NCBI RefSeq assembly: GCF_000278725.1
Contig: NZ_ALCA01000085.1
Location: 1 to 48,242, forward strand
Length of the DNA stretch: 48,242 nucleotides
Reading direction: 5' to 3'
From: Actinomyces sp. ICM47
GTDB lineage: Bacteria > Actinomycetota > Actinomycetes > Actinomycetales > Actinomycetaceae
Under the pieces are notes generated by a model that ran no database searches, had not been told where the DNA came from, and saw only the letters and a program-made list of their open reading frames with translations. The position numbers were made by a program, and so were the translations under genes. Of the stretch, positions 27,666 through 35,516 are shown in pieces; positions within the stretch are counted from its first letter, which is position 1, and the number at the start of each line of letters is the position of its first letter.

Positions 27666-27884
27666 CTACCCGCCAATGACGCGAGCCTGGCCACCGGAGT
27701 GATCCGACATACCGGCCTGGATCATCTGGGCGACCGCGGCCTCCGGGACTCGGAAGCTCTTTCCGACGCGAATCGCGGGCATTTCACCGCTGTGAATCAA
27801 TCGGTACACAGTCATCTTAGAGACGCGCATGATGTCCGCCACTTCCGTGACGGTCATAAAGCGCGGCGCCGACTGCTGTTCCAT
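27666..27884 (-). CDS. Excisionase-family helix-turn-helix protein (Rv0500A-like)
   Basis: 72-residue DNA-binding protein with a MerR/Xis-type winged helix: TVTEVADIMRVSKMTVYRLI, then HSGEMPAIRVGKSFRVPEAAV. Despite the family name there is no phage or integrase nearby, so it is probably a chromosomal regulator. Its neighbourhood with bS22 is conserved in actinobacteria. ATG with GGGAG upstream (27890-27894 on the plus strand). Divergent from trkH. Confidence 0.88.
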   Translation of the reverse strand: MEQQSAPRFMTVTEVADIMRVSKMTVYRLIHSGEMPAIRVGKSFRVPEAAVAQMIQAGMSDHSGGQARVIGG

Positions 27885-27979
27885 TAATGACTCCCAGTGT
27901 GCTCGCGAGGCGCGTTAAACCCGTTCGTTCATCGCTTACGTAGCCTCACGAAATATACTACTGCCCATCCACATGAAAA

Positions 27980-28006
27980 CTGCAACTTTATCCACTTTTG
28001 TTGCAG
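27980..28006. promoter_or_regulatory. Inverted repeat upstream of trkH
   Basis: CTGCAAC and GTTGCAG, perfect 7-bp arms around 13 nt, ending 7 nt before the AAGGAGG Shine-Dalgarno of trkH. Candidate operator or leader hairpin. Confidence 0.4.
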
Positions 28007-28024
28007 AGTCGTTAAGGAGGTTCG

Positions 28025-29587
28025 ATGGGAGCGGCACGCAAGGGACGCACGCCTCGACCTCAGCCCCCTCGGCTGCGCACTAATCCCGGTGCTACACGGT
28101 CCCTGATGCGCGGGCGAGCCACGGCCTCGTCCCACGCCATTTCAGCGGAAGCCTTGACTCCACAGCCCTCCCCTGTCGTCCGCCAGGTGCCGGGAGGACC
28201 CCGCGGCCCACATCCCCAGGTGCCCACGTCCTACGCTCAGCGTGTGCGCGCGTGGCTGTCCCGGCAGGCCCGCTACTCCCCTGCCAGGCTGGCCCTCAGC
28301 ACGTTCGCCCTCATCATCGGGGTTATCACCGTGCTGCTCATGTTGCCCATCGCTTCCGCCTCTGACGAGTCAGTTCCCTTCGTCGACGTGCTCTTTACCG
28401 CCGTATCAGCTGTGTGCGTGACAGGTCTCACGACGGTGGACACGGCCTCGTATTGGTCCCCCTTCGGGCAGGCTGTCATCGCGGCGGGCATCGTCGTCGG
28501 CGGCCTGGGCGTCATGACGCTGGCGTCGATCCTCAGCATCGCGGTGTCCCGACACCTGGGACTCACCCAGCGCATGCTCGCCACCCAGGAGACCGGGACG
28601 GGAGCGATGGGCCAGATTTCCACGCTGCTCAAGGCCGTCATCGCGACCTCGCTGAGCATGCAGGCGTTCCTGGCAATCATGTTCCTGCCCCGTTTCCTCA
28701 CCATGGGTATCGACCCCGCGCACGCCGTGTGGGACGCCGTGTTCATGGCAATCTCCGTGTTCAACAACGCGGGCTTCGTGATTCTTCCCGGCGGCCTCGA
28801 ACCGCACGTCACCGACTGGTGGATGCTGGTCCCCATCATCTTGGGGACGACTGTGGGCGCTATCGGTTTCCCCGTCATCATGGACGTCGCGAAAAACATG
28901 TGGACTCCGCGCCGCTGGCGCCTGCATACGAAGCTGACGCTGTCGACCTATCTGATCCTGGCGTTCATCGGCGCTCTCGCCCTGGCGCTGACGGAGTGGC
29001 ACAATCCGGCGACACTGGGGGCCGTGGACACTCCCTCGAAGATCCTCAACGCGATGCTCGCGGGCGTCAATTCGCGGTCCTCGGGTATTTCGGCGCTCAA
29101 CGTGGGTTCGATGCGTTCGCAGACGCACTTTGTGCAGGACATCCTGATGATGATCGGCGGCGGCTCCGCGTCCACGGCGGGCGGCGTGAAGGTAACGACG
29201 TTCGCGGTGCTGGTTCTGGCCGTCATCGCCGAGGCACGAGGTGACCGCGACATCGAGACCTTCGGCCGGCGTATCCCTACGTCGACCGTGCGCCTGGCGG
29301 TCGCCGTGTCCTTGCTCGGCCTGGCCCTGGTCGCCATCTCCGTCGTCGCGCTGCTGACCATGACGGATCACTCGTTGGACATCATCCTGTTCGAGACCGT
29401 GTCCGCATTCGCCACCGTGGGCCTGTCTACGGGTATCACGCCTAACCTGCCGGTGGCCGCGAAGTATGTCCTTATCGCCCTCATGTTCGCGGGCCGCACG
29501 GGCTCGATGACGGTGGCAGCGGCACTCGCGTTGCGTGAGCGTTCCCGCGTGATCCGTATGCCCGAGGAGCAGCCGATCATCGGTTGA
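28025..29587 (+). CDS. TrkH/KtrB-type potassium transporter
   Basis: Channel-forming subunit of a K+ uptake system, partnered by the downstream TrkA/KtrA protein. 520 residues: an 80-residue basic, Pro-rich cytoplasmic tail (unusually long; contains a word copy at 28119-28131), then the four pore-repeat membrane domain. The filter regions are visible as VCVTGLTT, VFNNAGFV, NSRSSGIS and FATVGLSTG. Very strong Shine-Dalgarno AAGGAGG 4 nt before the ATG. Whether it is Na+- or H+-coupled cannot be told. Confidence 0.93.
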   Translation: MGAARKGRTPRPQPPRLRTNPGATRSLMRGRATASSHAISAEALTPQPSPVVRQVPGGPRGPHPQVPTSYAQRVRAWLSRQARYSPARLALSTFALIIGVITVLLMLPIASASDESVPFVDVLFTAVSAVCVTGLTTVDTASYWSPFGQAVIAAGIVVGGLGVMTLASILSIAVSRHLGLTQRMLATQETGTGAMGQISTLLKAVIATSLSMQAFLAIMFLPRFLTMGIDPAHAVWDAVFMAISVFNNAGFVILPGGLEPHVTDWWMLVPIILGTTVGAIGFPVIMDVAKNMWTPRRWRLHTKLTLSTYLILAFIGALALALTEWHNPATLGAVDTPSKILNAMLAGVNSRSSGISALNVGSMRSQTHFVQDILMMIGGGSASTAGGVKVTTFAVLVLAVIAEARGDRDIETFGRRIPTSTVRLAVAVSLLGLALVAISVVALLTMTDHSLDIILFETVSAFATVGLSTGITPNLPVAAKYVLIALMFAGRTGSMTVAAALALRERSRVIRMPEEQPIIG

Positions 29588-29667
29588 CAGCGCAGTGGTG
29601 ATTTCCACGACGAGGCCGTGGCTGGGTACCGTTCGCGTGCGCGGGACGGGGAGGGAAGAATAGAGTC

Positions 29668-30345
29668 ATGGCAGAAGAACGTGACTCAAAGGACCTTCAG
29701 TCAGGCACGCTGGTCATCGGATTGGGCCGTTTTGGCTCAGCCGTCGCGGTGACGCAGGACCAGCTGGGGTACGAGATCCTCGCGGTCGAAAAGAACCCCT
29801 CGCGCGTGCAGGCCTTCGCGGGCCGTTTCCCCCTGGTCGAAGCCGACGCGACGTCCAAGGAAGCGCTGGAGCAGCTGGGCGCACGCGAGTTCCGCAGCGC
29901 CGTCGTCGGCGTGGGTTCCTCCTTGGAGGCGGCCGTACTGATCACCGCGAACCTGGTCGACATGGGAATCTCGTCGATATGGGTGAAGGCGACGTCCTCC
30001 CAGCACGGGCGTATCCTGCGCCGCGTGGGTGCCCACCACGTGGTCTACCCCGACCTGGATGCGGGCAAGCGCACGGCGCACCTGGTGGGCGGCCGCATGG
30101 TCGACTACATCGAGATGGAGAAGGACGGCTTTTCCATCATGAAACTGCGCCCGCCCACGGAGGTGCACGGCTTTTCGCTGGAGGAGCTTGACCTGCGCGG
30201 CCGCTACGGCGTCAACGTCCTGGCGATTCGCCACCCCAAGCAGCGTTTCGAGTACGCGAATTCGTCGACGCGCATCAACTCCGACGACGAGATCATCGTT
30301 TCGGGCGACTCTCGCCTGCTCGAGTACTTCGCGAACCGCCCGTAG
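29668..30345 (+). CDS. TrkA/KtrA-type potassium uptake regulatory subunit
   Basis: Cytoplasmic gating ring subunit for the adjacent TrkH/KtrB. 225 residues: N-terminal RCK Rossmann domain with VIGLGRFGSAVAVT (GxGxxG) and the acidic end of beta-2 (AVEKN), then a C-terminal RCK_C domain from about 140. Start ATG 29668 with a purine-rich GGGAGGGAAG upstream. The 80-bp gap to trkH carries a word copy (29609-29621). Confidence 0.93.
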   Translation: MAEERDSKDLQSGTLVIGLGRFGSAVAVTQDQLGYEILAVEKNPSRVQAFAGRFPLVEADATSKEALEQLGAREFRSAVVGVGSSLEAAVLITANLVDMGISSIWVKATSSQHGRILRRVGAHHVVYPDLDAGKRTAHLVGGRMVDYIEMEKDGFSIMKLRPPTEVHGFSLEELDLRGRYGVNVLAIRHPKQRFEYANSSTRINSDDEIIVSGDSRLLEYFANRP

Positions 30346-30355
30346 TTGCGCTGAG

Positions 30356-30395
30356 GCGAGCACCCCCGCACGTAGCCGTGTGCGGGGATGCTCGC
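30356..30395 (+). terminator. Hairpin terminator after the trkA-like gene
   Basis: A 16-bp stem with one mismatch: 30356-30371 pairs with 30380-30395 around about 8 nt. Confidence 0.75.
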
Positions 30396-30414
30396 GCCGT
30401 TCTGGAACGAGGCC

Positions 30415-30445
30415 GGGGCTGGGCCGAGCGAGAGCGCCCAGCCCC
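30415..30445 (-). terminator. Hairpin terminator after the His-rich repeat gene
   Basis: GGGGCTGGGC and GCCCAGCCCC, perfect 10-bp arms around 11 nt, starting 19 bp beyond the minus-strand stop codon. Confidence 0.65.
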
Positions 30446-30463
30446 AGTTCCTGGCAGATCGTC

Positions 30464-32041
30464 CTACTTGCCCTTGATCTTGCGAGTCCTGATGTGAGGT
30501 CGGCTACCGCCAAAACCACCGGGGTTCGAGGGGTGAGTATTCGGTGTAGCCTTCGGAGGCTGAGGAATCGGAGGCTCAGGCTTCGGAGGCTGAGGAATCG
30601 GAGGCTCAGTACGTTTATGTGTCGTCCCCGAGGTGCCCGTAGTCACTGGATTCGTCTTGTTCCCCTGGTTGCCCGAAGTGCTCGAATGCCCCGGATTCGT
30701 CTTCTCTTGATGGCCGGTGCCGTTTCCAGAGTGTCCTTGTTCATTCTTGTCGGGTTTGGCGTCGTTGTGGCCGTGCTGTGAACCGCTCTTATCAGGTTTG
30801 GCGTCGCTGTGGCCGTGTTGTGAACCGCTCTTATCAGGTTTGGCGTCACTATGGCCGTGCTGCGAACCGCTCTTATCAGGTTTGGCGTCACTATGGCCGT
30901 GCTGCGAACCGCTCTTATCAGGCTTGGTGTCGCTGTGGCCGTGCTGCGAACCGCTCTTATCAGGCTTGGTGTCGCTGTGGCCGTGCTGCGAACCGCTCTT
31001 GTCGTCGGTCTTCGAGTCGCTGGAACCATCGCCCTGATGGGTGAATGTCGGGTTGACGTCAACATCGACGGTTGTCGTTGAGTTGTCATTGTTGATGGTG
31101 CCACCGTTATTGATGACGCCATTATTGTCTCCACCGACGGCGGTTCCGCCATTGTTTGCGTACACGTTGGTGCCACCAGTCTGACCGTTGCTGGTCATAC
31201 CACTGTTACCGGTTAGGGGCGACGAGAGATCGGCGGTGGAGGCAGTCGCGCCGCAGCAGCCACCCGCAGGCATCGTGCAATTCGCGCCGATGACCTTGAC
31301 CTCGTTAGTCAGTCCAGTCTGAATCGAGTCCAGATTATCAAACACACGCTGGATGGACTGCAGCAGCTGGACCAATGCCTGTCCGATCTGTGCAATCGTC
31401 ACCACCCAGCTCGTAACCTTACCACTGACCTTCGCCCCCTCTACGGGACTAGCAACACCGGCGGTCACGCAGGACCAAAATACGCCGCTGATGCACGTCG
31501 CGACTACGTCGGCAATCGCATCGCGAACGATATCGTGAATCGCATCGACGATGTTTGCTGCATCATTGAGTGTGGTGCTGAAAGAAGAGGCATTCTCGCT
31601 CACCGCGCGCATAGCGGAGGAGACCACTTCCTGCCGATGAAGGTAGGCATCTACGGCTTGACCAGCCATGTCAGACATCGCACTACTTGAGGTGGTGTCG
31701 ATCTCGTCAGCGACCGATGCCAGCGAGTCTGCGATGGACTGCCAACTATCACTCATGCCAAAGACCTCGGCGGAATCACCTGTGAAGTCGTTGAGCATAT
31801 TGTTGAGCGGGTCCACGTGCTCGAGGATGAAGCTGACTGCCATCTGTCCAAAGAAATCGACAGGGTCTGCCGCCAGGCACATCATTCCGGAACGAGCATT
31901 ATCAATCATTGCTTGGACCGAAGCAAAATCGCCGTTGGAAATGTCGACGGCATTGCGATAGATGTCATCGACAACCCCGAGTCCTTCTGTTGCGGTTGAG
32001 TTACTCCGGCTGGAGGTATGCACTGGCGACTGCGCCGTCAT
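30464..32041 (-). CDS. Probable type VII secretion substrate with His-rich 14-residue repeats
   Basis: 525 residues, family not recognised. Residues ~20-235 are mostly helical and amphipathic with WXG-like features (SDSWQSIADSL, MSDMAGQAVDAY) and a hydrophobic stretch around VATCISGVFWSCVTAGVA. An Asn/Gly/Thr-rich region follows, with a CCG motif (GGCCGATAS), then six tandem 14-residue units of consensus DKSGSQHGHSDAKP, then a Pro-rich tail (PPIPQPPKP) and a basic end (RTRKIKGK). No classical signal peptide. Its ATG overlaps the stop of the upstream EspC-like gene (ATGA). Base composition is less GC-rich than the neighbours. Function unknown; secretion is inferred from context. Confidence 0.8.
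   Translation of the reverse strand: MTAQSPVHTSSRSNSTATEGLGVVDDIYRNAVDISNGDFASVQAMIDNARSGMMCLAADPVDFFGQMAVSFILEHVDPLNNMLNDFTGDSAEVFGMSDSWQSIADSLASVADEIDTTSSSAMSDMAGQAVDAYLHRQEVVSSAMRAVSENASSFSTTLNDAANIVDAIHDIVRDAIADVVATCISGVFWSCVTAGVASPVEGAKVSGKVTSWVVTIAQIGQALVQLLQSIQRVFDNLDSIQTGLTNEVKVIGANCTMPAGGCCGATASTADLSSPLTGNSGMTSNGQTGGTNVYANNGGTAVGGDNNGVINNGGTINNDNSTTTVDVDVNPTFTHQGDGSSDSKTDDKSGSQHGHSDTKPDKSGSQHGHSDTKPDKSGSQHGHSDAKPDKSGSQHGHSDAKPDKSGSQHGHSDAKPDKSGSQHGHNDAKPDKNEQGHSGNGTGHQEKTNPGHSSTSGNQGNKTNPVTTGTSGTTHKRTEPPIPQPPKPEPPIPQPPKATPNTHPSNPGGFGGSRPHIRTRKIKGK
30752..31003 (-). repeat. Six in-frame 42-bp repeats coding DKSGSQHGHSDAKP
   Basis: Six 42-bp units with few differences (Asp/Asn, Ala/Thr changes), all in frame. 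Copy number could vary by slippage. Confidence 0.9.
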
Positions 32042-33531
32042 TTCTCTACTCCTTCAAACACGAAGCGTCGCAGGGAACGCTCCTCATCTTGACGCTGTCG
32101 AGTAAGGAATGTCTCGATGTCCTTGTCGCTGTTGCTATCCTGTTTCTCAAAGAGGGAACGAACGTCTTCCGCGGCAGAATCGGACTGTGTCTTCGTGAAT
32201 TCGTCGATCCTCATTGTCTGAGCCTTCTGCTGATCATTGACAAAGGACCGGTAACTTGTCTCCTGAGTTGTGCGTTGCTCGGCCATGAAGGTGTCAAACT
32301 CTCGGGTCGTCGCTTGCGGATGTTCCCGAACGAACTGTCGAATCTGAGCTTCTTCGTCTGCACGCTGTCGCGTCAGGAAGTCACTCATTGCATCTTGCTG
32401 TTCCTGCTGATTCGTTTCGATCAGGGCTTTGATATCGGTTATATCTTGGTCGAGATGTAGTTCGGCATAGCGCTCGAGCGCTTCGACCTGATCAGCTTTC
32501 TGCCGTTCGTAGAACGTCGCAAGATCAGCGTTCTCCTCGTTGCGCTGCTTGTCGAGGAATGCCTGAAGCTGATCATCGTCGACAATCATCTTGTCTCCGC
32601 CGCCAAGGATGCTGCCTAGGCTGCCGACCCCGTCCTTGCCGTCGGAACCATCCGATCCATCCTTGCCGTCGGAACCGTCCTTGCCGTCGCTCCCCTTGTC
32701 ACCGCGCTTATCATCGTCCTTGGACTTGTCATCATCCTCTGATTTACCGTCATCCTTGGACTTATCGTCGCTCTTAGATTTGTCATCGTCCTTAGACTTA
32801 TCGTCGCCCTTGGACTTGTCATCATCCTCGGATTTATCATCGCCCTTAGACTTGTCATCATCCTCGGATTTATCGCTACCCTTGGACTTGTCGTCGCCCT
32901 TGTCCTTACCCTTAGACTTATCGTCGTCGTTGAGTTCGGTCTCAGGTACCTTGTGTTCTCCCTTGGACTTGTCATCATCCGTGGGCTTGTCGGCATCGTT
33001 CGGCTCTGTTGCCGGAGCCTTCGACGGATCAACACTCGGTGCCGAGCCGCCAGTCCCGGACCCACCTCCGCCAGTCCCGGACCCACCTCCGCCAGTCCCG
33101 GATCCACCTCCGCCAGTCCCGGATCCACCGCCAGTCCCGGATCCACCACCGGGGGAATAACCACCAGAATCGGATCCGCCGGAGCCATAGCCTCCGGGAC
33201 CCGGTGCATTGCCTTCCGGATCGATAGCACTCAGCTCGCTCTTATTGGTGCTTTCGGTCTGGTCCATCTCGTATGCCCACTGCTGGAGACAGGTAACCAA
33301 ACGATGCTCAGCGCCAGCGAGGTCGCTGATCATCTCACGCAAATTGTCAATCTGTTTGTTGACGGGGGCCTCGAAGAAGGAGCACAGGAAACCGAAGGCA
33401 CCGCCGGTCACTTGACCCTTGGTGGTGTCCGCAACGGACACACTCTCGTCAACCGTTGATGCGGAGCTGCTGATCTCCGTTGAATGAGAACGGATACGGC
33501 TGGTATCTACTTTGAGGTCGGCACTGGCCAT
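32038..33531 (-). CDS. EspC-like N-terminal protein with charged linker and 15-residue repeat domain
   Basis: 497 residues in four parts. 1-95: helical domain resembling the EspC/DUF2580 type VII family (LKVDTSRIRSHSTEISSSAS, LAGAEHRLVTCLQQW). 107-163: Gly/Ser/Thr linker (GGGGSGTG units). ~165-315: Asp/Lys/Ser repeats (DDDKSKGDDKS). 325-489: eleven exact 15-residue units plus a partial twelfth, each starting with F/Y/L, with Q/N/H at position 5 and a hydrophobic at 13. No known enzyme motif. Overlaps the downstream gene by ATGA and follows the YbaB-like gene by 5 bp, so the three form one operon. A fibre- or stalk-like secreted protein is my inference. Confidence 0.8.
   Translation of the reverse strand: MASADLKVDTSRIRSHSTEISSSASTVDESVSVADTTKGQVTGGAFGFLCSFFEAPVNKQIDNLREMISDLAGAEHRLVTCLQQWAYEMDQTESTNKSELSAIDPEGNAPGPGGYGSGGSDSGGYSPGGGSGTGGGSGTGGGGSGTGGGGSGTGGGGSGTGGSAPSVDPSKAPATEPNDADKPTDDDKSKGEHKVPETELNDDDKSKGKDKGDDKSKGSDKSEDDDKSKGDDKSEDDDKSKGDDKSKDDDKSKSDDKSKDDGKSEDDDKSKDDDKRGDKGSDGKDGSDGKDGSDGSDGKDGVGSLGSILGGGDKMIVDDDQLQAFLDKQRNEENADLATFYERQKADQVEALERYAELHLDQDITDIKALIETNQQEQQDAMSDFLTRQRADEEAQIRQFVREHPQATTREFDTFMAEQRTTQETSYRSFVNDQQKAQTMRIDEFTKTQSDSAAEDVRSLFEKQDSNSDKDIETFLTRQRQDEERSLRRFVFEGVEK
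32041..32559 (-). repeat. Coding region of the 15-residue repeat domain
   Basis: Protein-level repeat of eleven consecutive 15-residue units with no insertion or deletion. Consensus F-L-x-x-Q-R-x-x-E-x-x-x-I-x-x; first unit FLDKQRNEENADLAT, last full unit FLTRQRQDEERSLRR. DNA units are divergent, so the period is maintained at protein level. Confidence 0.85.
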
Positions 33532-33536
33532 GTCGA

Positions 33537-33923
33537 TCAGCGCCCCAACGAACCGAGGGTGGCGTCGAGGTTATCAAGGTAACCACGCATGAGACCAACC
33601 TTATCGCCGTAGCATTCTGTGGCTCGCTGACGCACGAATTCGCGCATGTTGTTGCCCGCATCAGCATAGGCTTCCATAATTGCCTGCTCAAGGTCGCTGG
33701 CTGACCCTTCGAGCGCTTGCTCATCGATCTCGATGTTCACCATGCGACCGTCGGAATTAACCTCGACCTCGATCTCGCTGCGCGAATCATGACCCGTGAT
33801 GCGAGCCTTCTGCAAGGCTTCTACGAAGTCACGCGCACCCTGAGCTTGACGCTGGGCCTCGTCGATTCGTTCCTGGAGGATTCGCATTGCGTCTTCGGGC
33901 GTCTGCCCCATCACATTTACCAT
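33537..33923 (-). CDS. YbaB/EbfC-family nucleoid-associated-like protein
   Basis: 128 residues with the YbaB/EbfC pattern: an N-terminal helix (DAMRILQERIDEAQRQAQGARDF), a beta hairpin with SEIEVEVNSDGRMVNIEIDEQAL, and a C-terminal helix. Classical YbaB binds DNA as a dimer; the longer relatives beside ESX genes have no proven role. First gene of a three-gene operon. Start ATG 33923; TAGGAT six nt upstream could be a leaderless -10 or, in part, a Shine-Dalgarno. Confidence 0.75.
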   Translation of the reverse strand: MVNVMGQTPEDAMRILQERIDEAQRQAQGARDFVEALQKARITGHDSRSEIEVEVNSDGRMVNIEIDEQALEGSASDLEQAIMEAYADAGNNMREFVRQRATECYGDKVGLMRGYLDNLDATLGSLGR

Positions 33924-34082
33924 ATGGTCATCCTAGCCAACTCGACGCCCTCGCGTATGCCCCTTCCCATTTCGCGATAAGTATGTCGTTCGTGCGGATA
34001 ACAGGACTTATCGACTCGTTCACAATTGGTCCGATGAGGATGCGCGGCGAGTGCCGGGTTCACGCGCGCTTCTCCGCATTCC

Positions 34083-35516
34083 TCAGAGGTCGTCAGAGTC
34101 GGATTCCCTCCGCGCGGGATGTCTGCGCAGGTGGGACAGGATGATAAGTCCTCCCATTGAGGCCGCGCTGAGGACGACGATCCCCGACACGATGGAGGCG
34201 CGGATCGTGAGGTTATTGTCGCGATTGAATAGGTTCACTGAGGTGTCGGCGGCACGCCGAGGCAGCGGATGGGCTGCGGTGTCGGGATGGGCGGGGCCAA
34301 ACCTCGTGCCGATGTCATCGAAAGTGAGCGCGTCGTACGGGGCTGCGATCCCCCATCCGAGTTCGTCGGTACGCGTGTCGGCGGCACCTCGCAGAGCGGT
34401 CACCTCCAGGCGGTACTTCCACATGTCGGGGCCCTCATCGGGGTACCGGGAGGCGACGAGGGCTGCGAAGCCACCCGCGTACGCGGCCGCGTAGGAGGAC
34501 GAGGGCTGTGGTGTCGTCCCCGTATACCCGCCGACCAGGCAATCTGCTTGGTCGAACCAGGTCGTGTGGATGACGGATGCGGGCACGGCTAGAGACACGT
34601 GCGAGCCGTGCACCTGCTCGTCTGAAGCAGAGCCGTCGGCATTCGTTGCTGTCACGCCGAGAACCCCGTCGTATGCCGCAGGGTAGACGACCTGACCGGT
34701 GGTCTGTTCCTGGTACGTGTTGCCGGTTGATGCAACGATCAGCGAGCGTCCGCGTACCGACTCGACGGCAGCTCGCAGGTCCGGGTCGTCTTCGGGGGTG
34801 GACTGGGCGACGACGATGATCTGGGCACCGTTGTCGGCAGCCCACCGGATTCCGCGCGCCAGGCGCTGCACGGAGCTTTCCTCACCCTGTCGCTGATGTG
34901 CCCCGGGGGCTGGATCAAGGCCCGTCTCGACGCGCACGGGCAAGATGAGGGATTCGGGGGCCACGCCGACCAGGCCGGACCCCTTCGCGGAGGGCAGTTC
35001 ACGGGCGGCTATCGCGCCGGCGATGGCCGTGCCGTGTTCGCCCTTGTCGACGCGACCGTCGGTCCCTTCGCCGCTCAGATCAGTTCCGGGCAGCACGACG
35101 GTAGGATCACCGAAGTTGAAATGTTCGTTATCGGCGGCGACCCCTGAGTCGACAACAGCGACGGTCACGCCCGAACCGCGCGAGATGTCCCATGCGCGGC
35201 GCACGCCGACCTGATCGAGGATCTCAGGGGGTGCCTTGATATAGATGGGCGAGTTCTCCGGGCAGGTCTGGTCCGCCGACGTCGCCGTCGGTGCAGGCGA
35301 CGGGGTATCCGTGGGAGGACCGCTTGGCGTGGGGCGCACGCTTGGCGTCGGCGACGGGTCCGCGTGCGCGACTGAGGGTGCCAGCGCTATGCCCGCCCCG
35401 GCCTCGTCCGTGGAGAAGGCCACCGGAGTAACGACGGGAGCCAGGGCCAGGCCCGCTGCGAGGACTCCACCGGCGAGGCACCGGCGCATCCTCCGGGAAC
35501 GGGAACGCGTGCTCAT
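34083..35516 (-). CDS. mycP: Mycosin-type subtilisin-like protease of the type VII system
   Basis: Membrane-anchored S8 protease that in mycobacteria stabilises the ESX complex and cleaves substrates. 477 residues from ATG 35516: basic signal sequence (1-35), Pro/Thr/Ser-rich spacer, protease domain with D123 (AVVDSGV), H161 (GEHGTAIAG), oxyanion N266 (STGNTY) and S341, and a C-terminal TM helix followed by RRHPARRE. The serine motif reads SSSYAAAYAGG rather than GTSxAxP. The start overlaps the eccB stop by one base (TGATG). The spacer encodes a word copy (35396-35408). Confidence 0.92.
   Translation of the reverse strand: MSTRSRSRRMRRCLAGGVLAAGLALAPVVTPVAFSTDEAGAGIALAPSVAHADPSPTPSVRPTPSGPPTDTPSPAPTATSADQTCPENSPIYIKAPPEILDQVGVRRAWDISRGSGVTVAVVDSGVAADNEHFNFGDPTVVLPGTDLSGEGTDGRVDKGEHGTAIAGAIAARELPSAKGSGLVGVAPESLILPVRVETGLDPAPGAHQRQGEESSVQRLARGIRWAADNGAQIIVVAQSTPEDDPDLRAAVESVRGRSLIVASTGNTYQEQTTGQVVYPAAYDGVLGVTATNADGSASDEQVHGSHVSLAVPASVIHTTWFDQADCLVGGYTGTTPQPSSSYAAAYAGGFAALVASRYPDEGPDMWKYRLEVTALRGAADTRTDELGWGIAAPYDALTFDDIGTRFGPAHPDTAAHPLPRRAADTSVNLFNRDNNLTIRASIVSGIVVLSAASMGGLIILSHLRRHPARRESDSDDL

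Noticed and set aside
27666..27884. Prophage or integrative-element excisionase
   Set aside because: The HTH protein is excisionase-like by fold only. No integrase, att repeat or phage gene is nearby, and its pairing with bS22 is conserved in actinobacteria.
30752..31003. CRISPR array
   Set aside because: The 42-bp units are in frame, contiguous with no unique spacers, and encode a peptide repeat.
32591..33160. Plus-strand frame rich in Ser/Leu/Pro opposite the EspC-like gene
   Set aside because: It is the antisense shadow of the Asp/Lys/Ser repeat and Gly-rich linker; the sense frame has the operon overlaps and Shine-Dalgarno context.
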